A stretch of 64,000 bases of DNA from Oreohelix idahoensis (GCA_024509875.1 JAMPIV010015260.1:1-64000), one strand, 5' to 3'; numbered from the stretch's first letter, positions 10,168-24,028 are shown. The notes: generated by a model from the letters alone, not told the origin. Numbers and translations: made by a program.

Positions 10168-12900
10168 TTGAGTTGTGGTCACCCACTTCCCGCTCTTCCT
10201 GCTGCTGTTGCGCATGACGGGAGGGGTTCTTTAATTCTACATAAGGGTCTTGTTAATGATACTCCGGTCTCACTACTTTTCGATTCCGGATGCACCACTA
10301 TTGGTGTTAGACAATCGCTTGTAGATCCATCTTGTGCTACAGGAAGGGTTATTAAATGTGTCACATTTGGCGGCACTCTAGAAAAATATCCTACTGCTGT
10401 AATTCGCATTGCCACTCCTTTCTTTACTGGTGATGTGCATGCTTGTCTCTTACCTAATCCTATTGCGGACCTTATTATTGGTCGTATTCACGGAGTTAGG
10501 GAGTGTACCCCACAGCAGATTGCTGCTTGGGAAGATAATAACATGCAAGCTACAAATGCAGTAGTTACAAGAGCACATGCTCTACAAACACCCGAAACTT
10601 CACTGAATAGTGATAATGAAGTTGATAGCCAAGATAGTCACTTAGTAATCACTCGTGACTCTTTCATAAAATTGCAAGAAGAAGATCCTTCTTTAAAAAA
10701 ATTCTTCGTTCTTGCGAAGAAAGGTGATCCGAATCAGGATACAAATAGAAAATCTTGGATTGCAATGAGAAACGGCGTACTTGTACGTATGGTACAAGAT
10801 TCGACTACGTCGGCACATTCGCAAATTCTTGTTCCCAAGAGCATGAGAGTGCAAATATTGCAACATGCTCATGACTCGCAATGTGCTGGACATATGGGTT
10901 TTGCCCGTACGAAGTCGAGAGTCCTTGCGGCTTTCTTTTGGCCTTTTGTCAATAAGGACATTCGTATTTACTGCCGATCATGCAAGGTATGTCAGGGGGT
11001 CAAATCTAGAGGACCACGACATGCTGCGCCTATTCAGGCTGCTGACATTCCTATTCGGCCGTTCCAGAAAATGGCCATAGATATTATTGGCCCTTTTAAG
11101 GTCAAGTCGGCCAGAGGACATCAGTTTATCCTTACATGTGTCGATATGTGCACACGTTGGCCAGAGGCTATTCCTCTTAAGAGCATATCTACTACAGATA
11201 TCGCAGATGCTCTTTGGTTGATATTTTCTCGCTTGGGGTTCCCCAGAGAAATATTGTCAGACCATGGCACTCAACTCATATCTGACACTATGTCACAGGT
11301 AATGTCTACCTTACATATTGAACGATCTCTCAGTAGTATCTACCATCCTATGTCTAATGGGTTAGTTGAGCGTCTGAATAGAACGCTCAAGACTTTGCTT
11401 GGTAAGATAACTGAAGATCATCCTCAAGATTGGGACAGGGTTTTACCCGCGGCTCTCTTTGCCTATAGAGAAGTCCCTAATGAACACACAGGATTTTCTC
11501 CCTTCGAACTTGTCTTTGGCGCGCGTCCACGCGGCCCTATGTCTTTATTACACGATCTCATCACTGCCGATGATATTAGCGATGAAACTCAATCCTCATA
11601 TGAGTATGTCATTGCTCTTAGACAAAAGATCATTGAGGCATGTAAGCTAGCAACTGCTTCATCAGAAATTGCTAAAGAGAAGGCAAGACAGTTTGCTAAC
11701 AAGAATAGATGTCTACGACAACTTTGTCCAGGTGACAAAGCATTCGTCCTACTCCCCAGTAGGGAAAATAGACTTCTTATTGCATGGAAAGGTCCGTATG
11801 CAATAGTCTCTCGGATTTCCGATGTTGACTATGTGGTCGATATTGATGGAAAGCATAAAACTTTCCACATAAACATGCTTTCGGAATTTCACGAACGTCC
11901 GGACTATTTGCTGCCTATTTTCCAGGCAACGGATGATGCTCCTGCACCTCACGGTCATTATTCATCCCTGTCTGTCATACAGGATGAGGAAGCTACCTTC
12001 TCTGATGTCAACCTTCCCCTTCCAGTGGTTCCATTACATTCCACGGAATCTTGGAAAAACGTTTCTGTTTCTCCTAATCTTGCTGGTGACGAACATCGAC
12101 AAGTCTCGTCGATGTTACAAACATTTCAGGATGTTCTCACTGACATTCCTGGACACACAGATGTCATAGAACATGACATAATTCTTACCGACAATAATCC
12201 AATTAGGGTTAGGCCGTATCCTATTCCTATACACTTTCAGTCGCAGGTGGAAAAGGAATTGGATGAAATGATTCAATTAAATATAATTGAACCATCGACT
12301 TCACCATATTCTTCTTCCATGGTTATTGTCCGGAAGAAGGATAAGAACATACGAATTTGTGTTGATTATCGCAAATTGAATCAGGTCACAAAGTTCGATG
12401 CTGAACCGATGCCTTTGTTAGAAGATCTACTGATTAGACTTTCTAATTCTAGATTCTTCACTAAACTTGACTTGTCTAAAGGTTATTGGCAAGTGCCTTT
12501 AGCAGAGCATGCCAAACCTCTTACTGCTTTTTCTACACCTAGGGGTCTATTTCAATGGAATGTTATGCCTTTTGGTCTCATGAACGCCCCTGCCACTTTC
12601 GTTCGCATGATGCGTCGAATTCTGTCACATCGTTCGGATGTCATCGCATACTTAGATGACATCTGTCTCTTCAGTGATACCTGGGAAGATCACTATTTAG
12701 GGTTATATGACTTACTGTCCACTCTACGTGAGAATAATTTGACAGCGAAACCTTCTAAAGCTTTTGTTGGTTTTGGTGAAATCTCTTTCCTGGGTCATCG
12801 TGTTGGTCATGGTCTCTTGAAGACAGAAGACCACAATACTTCCAAAATACTGAACATCTCTGTTCCTAAAAAACGAAGAAACAAGTTAGAAGTCTCTTAG
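10168..12900 (+). CDS. pol: pol: protease, integrase, reverse transcriptase
   Basis: The frame is open for 910 residues from the TTG at 10168 and in fact extends upstream. Aspartic protease: active-site triad D39-S40-G41 (LLFDSGCTT). Integrase: zinc-binding H235/H242 with CRSCKVC near 271-277. The catalytic core has D305 (AIDIIGPF), D365 (SDHGTQ) and E401 (LVERLNRT), a DD35E spacing. A GPY module follows at 542-544 (KGPYAIV). RT: D768 (KLDLSKGYWQ) and YLDDI at 828-832, with VDYRKLN and MPFGLMNAP. Integrase lies before RT, unlike standard Ty3/gypsy. The frame breaks at 12898-12900 because an A6 run near 12870 carries two more As than expected. All catalytic residues are present. Confidence 0.93.
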   Translation: MSCGHPLPALPAAVAHDGRGSLILHKGLVNDTPVSLLFDSGCTTIGVRQSLVDPSCATGRVIKCVTFGGTLEKYPTAVIRIATPFFTGDVHACLLPNPIADLIIGRIHGVRECTPQQIAAWEDNNMQATNAVVTRAHALQTPETSLNSDNEVDSQDSHLVITRDSFIKLQEEDPSLKKFFVLAKKGDPNQDTNRKSWIAMRNGVLVRMVQDSTTSAHSQILVPKSMRVQILQHAHDSQCAGHMGFARTKSRVLAAFFWPFVNKDIRIYCRSCKVCQGVKSRGPRHAAPIQAADIPIRPFQKMAIDIIGPFKVKSARGHQFILTCVDMCTRWPEAIPLKSISTTDIADALWLIFSRLGFPREILSDHGTQLISDTMSQVMSTLHIERSLSSIYHPMSNGLVERLNRTLKTLLGKITEDHPQDWDRVLPAALFAYREVPNEHTGFSPFELVFGARPRGPMSLLHDLITADDISDETQSSYEYVIALRQKIIEACKLATASSEIAKEKARQFANKNRCLRQLCPGDKAFVLLPSRENRLLIAWKGPYAIVSRISDVDYVVDIDGKHKTFHINMLSEFHERPDYLLPIFQATDDAPAPHGHYSSLSVIQDEEATFSDVNLPLPVVPLHSTESWKNVSVSPNLAGDEHRQVSSMLQTFQDVLTDIPGHTDVIEHDIILTDNNPIRVRPYPIPIHFQSQVEKELDEMIQLNIIEPSTSPYSSSMVIVRKKDKNIRICVDYRKLNQVTKFDAEPMPLLEDLLIRLSNSRFFTKLDLSKGYWQVPLAEHAKPLTAFSTPRGLFQWNVMPFGLMNAPATFVRMMRRILSHRSDVIAYLDDICLFSDTWEDHYLGLYDLLSTLRENNLTAKPSKAFVGFGEISFLGHRVGHGLLKTEDHNTSKILNISVPKKRRNKLEVS

Positions 12901-12901
12901 G

Positions 12902-13466
12902 TTTAATTCAATTTTATGGGAGATTTATTCCAAATTTATCTTCGATCATGGCACCTCTCTCAACATTGTTGAAGAAAGGTTCGCCTAATCTGGTCCGTTG
13001 GTCTGAAGAATGCCAATCTTCACTAGACCAAATCAAGAATATATTTTCTTCTCCTCCCATCTTAAGATTACCTACTCTTGATAGGACTTTTGTTCTTCGG
13101 AGTGATGCTTCATCCACTGGGATTGGAGCAGCACTGATGCAAGAATATGCAAATACTCTGCATCCTGTTATGTACATTTCTAGAAAACTAAATGCGGCAG
13201 AGAGGAACTACTCGGTTTTAGACCGTGAGTTGTTAGCGATGGTTTGGTCAATTCTAAAGCTACAAAGATTCCTCCTGGGCGCACATTTCATTCTAGAGAC
13301 TGATCAGAAAGCTCTTACAGCTATTCAGACTAAGAATTTGAAGAGTTCGAGATCCACTCGATATGCTATAGCTCTTCAACCTTTTCACTTCACGGTACGA
13401 GCTATCCGTGGTGCGGATAATGTGATGGCTGACATTTTGTCTAGATGCCCACATGACTCCAACTAA
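12902..13466 (+). CDS. pol: pol continued: RT thumb and RNase H
   Basis: In the next frame the protein resumes at once with LGLIQFYGRFIP (thumb/connection), then RNase H. Motifs are LRSDASSTG (first Asp), YISRKLNAAERNYSVLDREL, ETDQKAL and the closing GADNVMADILSRCP. It stops at 13466. RNase H removes the RNA template during reverse transcription. Nothing coding lies between this stop and the 3' LTR, confirming that RNase H is the last domain. Confidence 0.9.
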
Positions 13467-14233
13467 TACTTCTGTCCTATATTCCTATATATTACAGAGT
13501 CATAACACACCTATATTACTACAATAGATTAGCACATCTGTACTCACTTTATATGTACACACTATCGTGCTTTGTTGTCATCTTCTTCTGTTCGTTTTTA
13601 AGATGATAGAGGAGGACTGAGTAGTTAATATAAGGGCCGTTAGTTTACTAAACAGCCACAATTATTAATAATGTATTGTACCTTATGAAGCATATTAGTT
13701 ATTAATTAGCATTATAATGCTTGTACTTTCTCAGAATGTCATTGTTGAGCTGAGGACTTACCTTACTAGTATCAAGCATGACGAGTTCTAGATTGTGTAC
13801 TTACCCTCGGAATACAAGAGCATATGTCCTGGATCGTCATGTAGTTTAACTTTACTATGTACTTTTGTCATTACATGTCAAAGAATGTACTATTTAAATT
13901 TTCCTATCAGATTTGTACATCCATTTTTAAAGACAATATTAGAGTATGCTGTTTAATGATGATTATGGTAACTTGCATACGTATATTGTGTTTACATGCT
14001 AACGTGATGTGTGTTGGTGACACCTCCCCGATGTGAATATTTTTTGAGACATATTTATTTTTCTGTTGAGGTATATCCTCACCAGACACTCTATATTTAG
14101 CCTCATGTTAGGCAATTTAATTAATTATCAGCGCATAATTCGTGCGTTTTGAGCCGCTTATCGCATGCTCTTTGATATTTTAAAAAAAAAAAAATATGTT
14201 CCACATTTTTTTTATCGGGAGGAGGTGGTGATA
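13467..14233 (+). other. 3' untranslated region and polypurine tract
   Basis: This AT-rich stretch has no gene. It ends with the purine-rich CGGGAGGAGGTGGTGATA (14216-14233) abutting the TGTTGCG start of the 3' LTR, the probable plus-strand primer. A run of 13 A at about 14181 and a T8 run near 14209 precede it. Confidence 0.75.
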
Positions 14234-15312
14234 TGTTGCGTGATAAATTCTCGCAACATCATTTTATTACAATATCTATTTTATAACGCAAGGGCAACAA
14301 CTGCTTGAAATTTATAGTTACTTTTCTCGGTAAGCATTTGTCTTCTCGCGTTGGTTGAATGCAGTTGAGTTTTTGAGCTGTGGTCATTTTGCGCTGGACT
14401 GCGCATGACTTGTCTTGCTTCTTGGTCGATCGGTTTCCGCCCACCACTAGTGGAGTGAGCGATTTGGAATGGCGAAAGAGATGCCTCGTTGAAGAGGGGA
14501 TCTCCGCTATTTTTTTGTTCTGTCAGGGATGTGTAGTCCTCTTAATGGATATTTCGTTTATTCGAGATAATACCTCTAGTGTTTCCCACATGTCGGGAGG
14601 CGTGATATTTCTGTGTATTTCATGAAAGCAAGGTAAATTAACATTTTCATTAACTCTATCGATTTTTGGTCGTGAACGATTTCTGGCTCATAGCCTGTCT
14701 TCGAAAGTCGTCGTCACGAGATGTTTTCCTAGCTCACATGTCGCTGTATTGTGCTGCATCGGTTGATGCAGGTCCCAAGGACTATTACTTGCTACTTGAT
14801 TACCTGAACTAGGTTTGAAAAACCTTTGTTATCTAGAGGATATTTTTGAGGACATTATTTATACTTCGGCAGACGTGTCTGTCTTGCTGAAGTCAGATTA
14901 CGGAGAGTGAACTGATTTCATACATCTGGTTATCTCCTGGCTGTTATAGAAAAGGATGGAGTTTTTCACCTGACTACATTTACAGCACTATGAAATATAA
15001 CATGCATCTGACTCATCATTGTAATGCTGTCTACCGTCTATTGCTGTATTGAATGTTGCTGTGATAATGACTGTTTGATGTGTCTACATATTCGCGTAAC
15101 CATTTTGTCACTGTGGCGTCCACAATAAATAATGAAGGAAAACGTCAACGGCTGTTTCAAGAATCATTGACTTTATACGTCGTGAGTTTACTGACGTCCT
15201 ATGTGGATTGCCCTGTTATTTTTGTATGAACATTGTTTGACTGAACACATCTGCACACTACACAAAACCAGACATGCGGATACCATCCATCATCATATGG
15301 CATCACGCATCA
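14234..15312 (+). repeat. 3' LTR of the Gmr1-like element
   Basis: It is nearly identical to 5942-7017, ends in GCATCA and is followed by CCGAT (15313-15317), where LINE-A resumes. Confidence 0.9.
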
Positions 15313-15945
15313 CCGATCTTCTCCCATTCTGCAAACATGGCCAAACCATCTTAGTTGGGACTGTTCTACTTGGGTCTGCAGGGGGTGGGATTTTAGGACT
15401 TGACGTTTCGTCTGGTTGCGGACCATGTCTCTTCTTGTTACTTCAACCACCTTCCTCAGATACCTCATTTCTGATGTTTGGATCTGGCTTTTGTGGGTTG
15501 TAGTCATTGCCCATGACTCGCATCCATATATCAAGACTGGGACATAAGTGGAGCGGTATACAGCCATCTTCGTTTTCTTACCGACCTCTCTCTTGCTGAA
15601 GAATCTTCGATTTATGGCCTGAAAACGTCTCCCAGCTGCTGCTTTTCGAGTGGTCAACTCTTCTTTGAGGCCTCCCTTTTGGTCTATAATAGATCCGAGG
15701 TATTTAAAGTGGTCGACCTTCTCCAGGACCTGTTCTGCCAGCTTAATCTGATGTCTTCTTTCTTCTCGTGATATCACCATGGATTTAGTTTTAGAGCTGC
15801 TTATGACCATCCCTCTCTTCTCCAGCTCTTCCTTCTAGACTTGCAGGTTGGATTGGAGATGTGCCTCTGATTTAGCAATCAGGGCAACATCATCAGCAAA
15901 TGCCAGCTCTAAAATACAGACTGTCTCATCTTCCAGTACCCCACT
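15313..15945 (-). pseudogene. LINE-A, RT C-terminal part
   Basis: Read on the minus strand from 15945 downward: the RT catalytic box FADDVALIA lies near 15900, then a TAG in frame near 15836. A continuous stretch follows with SSSKTKSMV, HFKYLGSIID, YGCESWAM and the C-terminal LRWFGHVCRMGEDR. This is the thumb and C-terminal region of a LINE pol. It continues into 5715-5941 on one side and into 18073-19040 on the other once the two LTR insertions are removed. The clade is not certain; the FGHVCRM plus RGRPRVRW ending is common in RTE-like and related mollusc LINEs. Confidence 0.88.
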
Positions 15946-18072
<2,127 letters not shown>

Positions 18073-19040
18073 CCACTGAATATTTTCTTGATCTCTCCTT
18101 ACATGCCTTGATGACATCGTCCATGAGGAGTATGAAAAGATAAGGTGACAGGATATCACCCTGTCATACACCAGTGGTTGTTCTGAGCTCCTCTGACTTA
18201 TGGTTTGCTGTCCTCACATAATTTCTGCAAGACTTGTAGACGCTCTGTATAGCATGAATCAGAGGTGCTGGAATGTTCTTCCTTGCCAAACAGTCCCAAA
18301 GTTTGCTCCAGGGGACCCTGTAAAACGCCTTTTCCAGATCTATGAAACAAAGATGGATCTCACTCTTATACTCAAGGGCCTTTTCACTCAGCTGTCTGAG
18401 TGTGAAGATTAGGTCTTGAGTACTTCGGTTTGCTCGGAATCCGCACTGGACCTCATCCAATTGTGGCTCAGCTAGGCGTCGGAGTCTCTCCCGTAGGTTT
18501 CTAGAGTAGATTTTACCAGGGACACTGAGAAGGGATACGCCTCTATGGTTTCCACATTTTCGATTGTCACCCTTTTTGAAAATTGGTGTTATGATGGCAC
18601 TCTCCCAATCCTTTGGTATGGTCTTGTTGCACCACGCTGCTTGTAGGACCCTTAAGAGTAATAGGTCGTCTGATGCTCCGATGTACTTAACTATTTCTGG
18701 TGTTATACCATCATGGCCTGCTGCTTTGCCCATCTTGATTTTCTCCAGTGCTGCCTTCAGTTCTTCCATCTTTATGTCATCTTTATCACCATTTGTTTCC
18801 ATTTTCTGTGCTAGTGGTTATCATTTCTGATGCTTCACCATGCTCACCATCCAGGAGTTCTGAGAAATATTCTTTCCATCTTTCCATTACTTCTTTCGGG
18901 GCAGTAAGCAATCTGCCTTGCTTGTCCTTTATAAATTTGAGATGGCATTGTTTTTCCTTCCTCATGTTTTTTAGGGTCTTATAGAACAATTTCTGGTTTT
19001 CTTGCGCATCTTTTTCTAGCTTTTCTTCAAATTCTTCTCA
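18073..19040 (-). pseudogene. LINE-A, RT N-terminal part (5'-truncated)
   Basis: On the minus strand the sequence enters near 19040 (EEKLEKDAQEN), passes KFIKDKQGRLL and MERWKEYFSELLDGEH, then the RT fingers and palm: KAAGHDGITPEIVKY, PIFKKGDNRKCGNHRGVSLL, CGFRANRSTQDLIFTLRQ and FIDLEKAFYRVPW. In the last motif the second Asp of the usual DLEKAFD is Tyr; the metal-binding first Asp is kept. The frame breaks at about 18800 and stops at 18164, after which QGDILSPYLF is readable. No endonuclease domain remains, so this is a 5'-truncated copy. Removing 15946-18077 restores frame continuity into FADD. Confidence 0.88.
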
Positions 19041-20282
19041 GGATGTAGGCGCATTTTACCGCTATAATTTTGGCATTCTCCGCTATTTACATAGTACCGG
19101 GGAAAGCTCCGTTTAGTGATAACAAGGTTACATGTTCCCTAATGAAGTTCTTTTGCCGCCTATGATGACATCTTTAATCTCGATCAGAAAGAAAGAAAGG
19201 GTCGCGCTGTAATTCTAAAAGGACAGAAAATATTCGTACGAATTTTTTCAAAGAAAATGAATGCCAAAAGATGGAGCATGGCGAAACTGAAAATGGAGAA
19301 GATACGTTAAAAAGGCAAACAAGGAAAAATAATAAACGAATTAATTCTCTGACAGAGACTCATATACACATGGAGATGATATTTGATACAGATTTGAAAA
19401 GGATACAGAAGATGTGGAGAAAACATGAGCGGATGACACAGAACATGGGAGCTTTGCGTGAACTGACTGAGGGCTTATGGGTGGTGCTGAATGAATGAGT
19501 TATTTGTGAGTAATTTTATTTTATGAGTGATGTAGCTTATGTGTGTGCTTTTGTATATGTGTAATATGGTATAATGTAATTTGAAGCGTAAGTATATGAT
19601 ATAGTGATTACTACACGTGACGACATCATTTCCCGTCTCGCTTTTTAATGGAACCTGGTGTAACCTCTACGGCTGGTTCCCTTATATGAAGCTCGCACCC
19701 AGTCGAGTATTAGGTGGTCACTGTAGCCATATGTTTTACATAGTGAAGGATGCCAGCATATACATAACCACATATTAGTGGCCTCTTACAACATGCTTAA
19801 AGGAGCATTATTCCTATTCCGTTTTTCTTTTTCAAACAACTACATAGGGCTGTATGCTGCAGATTGTATGTTGGTTACTGCAGCTGTTGTTAATGTTACT
19901 GTAATCTTTTGAATACGTAAGATGTAACACATGTATGTGATTCAGCGTATGCATGATGTAACACATGTATGTGATTCAGCGAATGAATGATGTAATTCAT
20001 AATTCATTTCTCCGTGTGTGTGTGTTTGTGTGTGTGTGTATGCGTGTGTGTGTGTGTGTGTATTAGTCCCTCGATTCCTCTTACCCTAGGAATTTGAAGA
20101 CGACGACTACCTTGTCAAGCTATCAGCTGATTTAGTCATTGTGTGTCTTTTCCCACGCCAGCGTCTTCTGCTATCCTATTCAACATGTATTTGTCTGGGG
20201 TTTTTTATTCTTTATTTCTTTCATTACCGCATTGGGATATTGTCACACAGTTTTAATCCTTCTATTCTATTTACGCATTTAG
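19041..20282. other. No confirmed gene; short repeats upstream of host exon
   Basis: The frame 19271-19498 (75 codons, charged, beginning MEHGET) matches nothing I know and may be chance. A 34-bp unit around GATGTAACACATGTATGTGA is repeated twice at about 19918-19990. An open stretch after a good acceptor-like CCCTAG near 20090 (EFEDDDYLVKLS) could be an earlier host exon, but I see no matching donor, so it is not called. Confidence 0.4.
20013..20063. repeat. GT microsatellite
   Basis: TGTG repeats of about 50 bp, interrupted by TTTG and TATGC. Confidence 0.9.
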
Positions 20283-20393
20283 TGAGTGCAAACTGGAGAG
20301 GAGATAGATACATTAAAGGTGATGACTACACGGTTGTCTTACTCTTCGATATCAAGGGCTACATCGCTGGAATTCAAACTACGGTAAGTGACA
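20283..20393 (+). CDS. Host gene exon 1 of those visible
   Basis: A pyrimidine-rich tract and ATTTAG (acceptor, AG 20281-20282) precede an open frame (SANWRGDRYIKGDDYTVVLL, FDIKGYIAGIQTT) that ends at ACG|GTAAGTG. It joins in phase 0 to the next exon. The frame stays open upstream, so the acceptor choice is probable but not proven. From memory, the pattern DDYTVVLLFD with GYIAGIQ recurs in an unnamed small secreted-type invertebrate protein family; I cannot give a function. Earlier exons, including any signal peptide, are not seen. Confidence 0.75.
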
Positions 20394-20611
20394 CTAAATC
20401 CATTTTATTATGTCTTCACCACACATCTTGTAAATTATTCTGCCGTCCAATGGAGGTTAATATGTCTGCCATGATGCATAGTTAGGAATGATTTACTTCA
20501 AAGTTTAGCAGTGCTGAATTTTTTTAATTTGTTTCAAATCAATAAAATCTGACAGTACGACGTCGGTAATTCCACTTAATTTTTTTTTAAACTTTTTCTT
20601 TTTTACATTAG

Positions 20612-20714
20612 GTTCAAAAGAATGCATCATCCCCATTCCCATCATCCAAAATTCGGCCACCATTCGTAGATGACGGAGACCGCTGGGCAATATCTGCCTA
20701 CTTCACAGATCCCT
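20612..20714 (+). CDS. Host gene exon 2
   Basis: The acceptor TTTTTTACATTAG ends at 20611 and the donor CCCT|GTAAGTAT is at 20715. It encodes VQKNASSPFPSSK, then DDGDRWAISAYFTDP, and ends in phase 1. The 218-bp intron before it is the only short one in the gene. The AYFTDP ending continues precisely as S-RICTTGRS in the next exon, 14.9 kb away. Confidence 0.85.
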
Positions 20715-22988
20715 GTAAGTATATCATTATTGGTTTTGTTTATATAAAACCATGGATTGTGAGAATGTAATGTTATGTAGAAAAATATAGGTCACTTTAT
20801 TCATACTAGTTCGGTTGTCTCAAGGTAGCGACGGAGAAAAGTTCTTTCTAGTAGTACTGTATTTTGGTTATCTATCTAGTTACAGGTATGGCGGTTTATA
20901 AGAAGTTGAGACGTGTGGACGTCTAAAAAATATCTATAGTTAACGTGTATGTGCGTGTGTGTATATATATATATATGGGTGGATGGATATTAAAAAATAT
21001 AATAAAAATAGGGCAATCATCTTATCTAGAACAAAAGATAAAGAAAATAGCCAACGCTGCGGCCACAAGGCCTTCGTCAAGGACAGGTAAGTAAGCGAGA
21101 GCTAAGTTGGTAACATGGGACAATAAATAAAAGTTGGTACTATCCGTAAGATCCGTTAGCACATAGCGTATCCTATTAGGTCGATCAGAGATCGTGCCAT
21201 GAAAATGGCTGCCACTTCCGGATGTAAAATGTAGAGAAATAAAAAAATCGAAAGAAAACTGAAATGGACGAAAGAGGATTAGAGCCAAACAGGATAAAGA
21301 GATCGAGACAAAAGAGAACAGAGAGACGGTGTGGTCAAAAAAAAAATTGGTAGGTGGAGGAAGATGACATTAGATAGGGTAGATGAATATGAAAAAGAAT
21401 CGAAAAAGGTGATTCATCTTACTATGACAATAGATAAAGCTATTGTGGCCGTGTAAATTTATACGGCACTGGTAGTTATATTGGTTTTATGTAGTCAGAG
21501 TTAATCCTTCTTATGTTGTGGTGGTTCAAGTGCTAACTGGCGTTCCGCCAGAGATCGTAATACTTGACCTTTTGTTATTTTTTCAACCCAGGAATGTTCT
21601 TCCCTTTGAGTTTGGTGATAAGCAAAACAGTTTCAGCTGAACAACGTATAATCCACAAGAAATTATTGTAAAGTTCCACAAACAGCAATGTAGAAAAATT
21701 CAATTAGAGTTTATTGATGTAATTAGACAAACACTGTAAATTTCACAATGATGATTGGTTATCCGATATGAAAAAAAAATATGTAATCCAACTGAATAAT
21801 ATAGGTACATTCAGATAGAATAATATATGTATATCCACAAGAAATAATTTACTGATTTGTTTACTCAAAAACTTGTCTTGGATCCTCAAAGACGAAGTTC
21901 TCCTAACGCTATCAGTAAAAATCCTCTAGTCTAAAATCATGGTATCCTTGGAATCATAAATCCTGAAATCGCTGCCTATCGCCCACAACTCTTCTATTTA
22001 TACTATTTCTTCTTTTTTTTTTCCCGCATTGATCTTTTTTTTTTTTTTTTTCCACACGACACGTCCTTTTTTCACACGACACAATAATTAACATTTGCAC
22101 TCCTATCCTCAGCTTTTCGACCTTTTTGCACACGACAATCTGTTATTTCGACTTTATTTTCACATGTGTGATCTTTTCCAACTTAACAATAGGATTAAAA
22201 AAAACCAGATCACACAAACATTCATTTCCCACTTTCGCGCTTATAAAACCCATTCATTATTATCTGGGACTGACCTACGTTTACCCTGTCAGAGCAGTAA
22301 CGGCAACTGAACTTTGAATGAATACTGCGTTTTGTGTAAAAACGTCTTATTTGCTTTTAAGGTCTGTCATTCTTACCTGTAGCATTTTCTAGCACATATA
22401 AATGCCTATCGTGAAGTAGGAGGGACAAAGCTAGCGTGAAAGGTCAAGCGGTCACACTATATCCCAGGACTTCTATGTGCTTCCTATTCAGGACTTCTCC
22501 ACACCACAACGTATGAACTCCGGGGCCAGCTGTACTAAAAGTGCAAAAGCCTTAGCTAAGTGTTAGTTTTCACAGGGTGCTCACGAATTATCGCAGGCGC
22601 GCGTACAAAGTAATCAAACACTTCGAACGTAACCGTTACCTACATTGCTTCTCTTTCATTATGCAAAATTACTCACTGTTTTCCTCCCTTCCCGTTAACA
22701 TGTTCCGCACTTGGACGAAAGAGTTGGCCCTGAGATTACTTGAACTGATCACTCGGGACGACCATCGTTTCCTCAATGGTCAGGCAGTTACGTTTTCTCA
22801 CATCGACATGCAAAAAAGGCTTTGCGAGCAACTGAAATTGACAGACGGTGTAATAAGTATTGCGATATTACCGAGGAATATCAAGATAAATTAAACAGAA
22901 CGAATTAGATTAAAGCAAGTAACCAAGAGATGAAAAATGAAATAGATTTCTCTCACAACAAGCAGGTTATCGTTTAGAACTGCCCCTG
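20715..22988. other. Intron 2, left part; no gene recognised
   Basis: Decayed sequence. GGCCACAAGGCC with flanking bases near 21057-21080 resembles (minus strand) the TTGACGAAGGCC and GGCCGCAGCG signature found in some Penelope-like repeats. Pyrimidine-rich runs with repeated CACACGAC words lie at about 22005-22140. An open frame at 22577-22894 (105 codons, MLTNYRRR start) resembles nothing I know. Confidence 0.4.
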
Positions 22989-22993
22989 ATTGG

Positions 22994-23566
22994 TGTCGTG
23001 GAACGAGTTGTGTAAACACACTACTTTGTTAAATCCCTATTTCGAGAGCCCAGCCAATCAACGCACAGTTGCTGAGCCGGAATAAATTACAAGAAGTTAC
23101 GCCAGGAAAAAACTTAAGCCCTGTTTTTTTCGGATGTGGGTCGTGGCCATCTTGTTCACGCAAGATGGCGGAAGAAAACTGAATAAAATTAGGCTGTACG
23201 AGCAAAAGACGAAACTGCAGGAAACCAATCAGCTTGCTCCGCCAGGAACCAACCAAAAGCTTTGCTTAAGCATTCACCTACCTATATAATCAAGCGAGAT
23301 TTTATGCAAAGGCACGCAACCCCGAACACGAAGCCAGAGACGAACGACTGTGTGAGAGGAGCTGTCAACCTGATTTATTGCTTGCCTGAGAGCATTGACC
23401 TGCAGCCTGCTTCGCTAAGTCGAGTCAAAATCTGGCCTGTTTACTTGTGTTGCCTTCAAATCTTGGAGGGTAAATATAAATTTTACTATAAACTGGTAGG
23501 AAAAAGGCCTACAGCAGATACACAGATATATATTTTATATATATATATATATAATATATTATATAT

Positions 23567-23650
<84 letters not shown>

Positions 23651-24028
23651 AATCATATGTAAACTTACAAATCCATTACATTCCATTTTTCAACATTCAC
23701 CCTACAGCACAAGAGTAGATAGTGTATATACTAAATAAATAATAAGGAAATTGTATTTGAACGACTTGTCAAATTTTTTTTTAAATTGTTAAGTGAAATC
23801 TCTTTCCTTGTTATTTTAATATCACAGTTAGTTACACAGCGGAGGTGGCACTTTATGTCGGTCTCCTCTCTACTATTGTTTCGAGATCAGATCATTCACA
23901 GCCGTAACTAATTTGTGATACCAGTAGTTCTCTCAGACACTGGGACTTCACCATTTTCTGCAGAAATTCGTTTTCTGTAATTGTCAGTACTGTACTGATC
24001 TTAGAGCCAAATAAAACCTCACTTCACA
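22994..24028 (+). repeat. Left (5') LTR, short form
   Basis: It runs from TGTCGTGGAACGAG to ACTTCACA and is followed by the primer site. It has a TATA box (CTATATAAT, 23282-23290), a TA microsatellite (about 23535-23646) and AATAAA at 24010-24015. It lacks about 1.2 kb that the right LTR has next to the TA repeat. Confidence 0.88.

Larger units (their letters stand above)
5942..15312 (+). mobile_element. Full-length Gmr1-like Ty3/gypsy retrotransposon
   Basis: The element is 9,371 bp with two LTRs (1076 and 1079 bp), starting TGTTGCG and ending GCATCA, flanked by the 5-bp duplication CCGAT (5937-5941 and 15313-15317). I found about four differences between the LTRs, so insertion is recent. 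The internal order is primer site, 1.4-kb leader, gag, protease, integrase, RT, RNase H, 0.77-kb 3' region, purine-rich tract. Integrase before RT is the Ty1/copia-like order seen in the Gmr1 group of Ty3/gypsy elements. There is no env. Lesions are a few one- or two-base shifts, mostly in A runs, so it is nearly intact. It sits in LINE-A, in the opposite orientation. Confidence 0.92.

Noticed and set aside
5942..15312. Endogenous retrovirus
   Set aside because: No envelope-like frame between RNase H and the 3' LTR; the gene order is that of a Gmr1-type retrotransposon.
22577..22894. 105-codon frame as a gene
   Set aside because: Reads plausibly but matches no family I know and lacks splice or start context; listed only as part of the intron.
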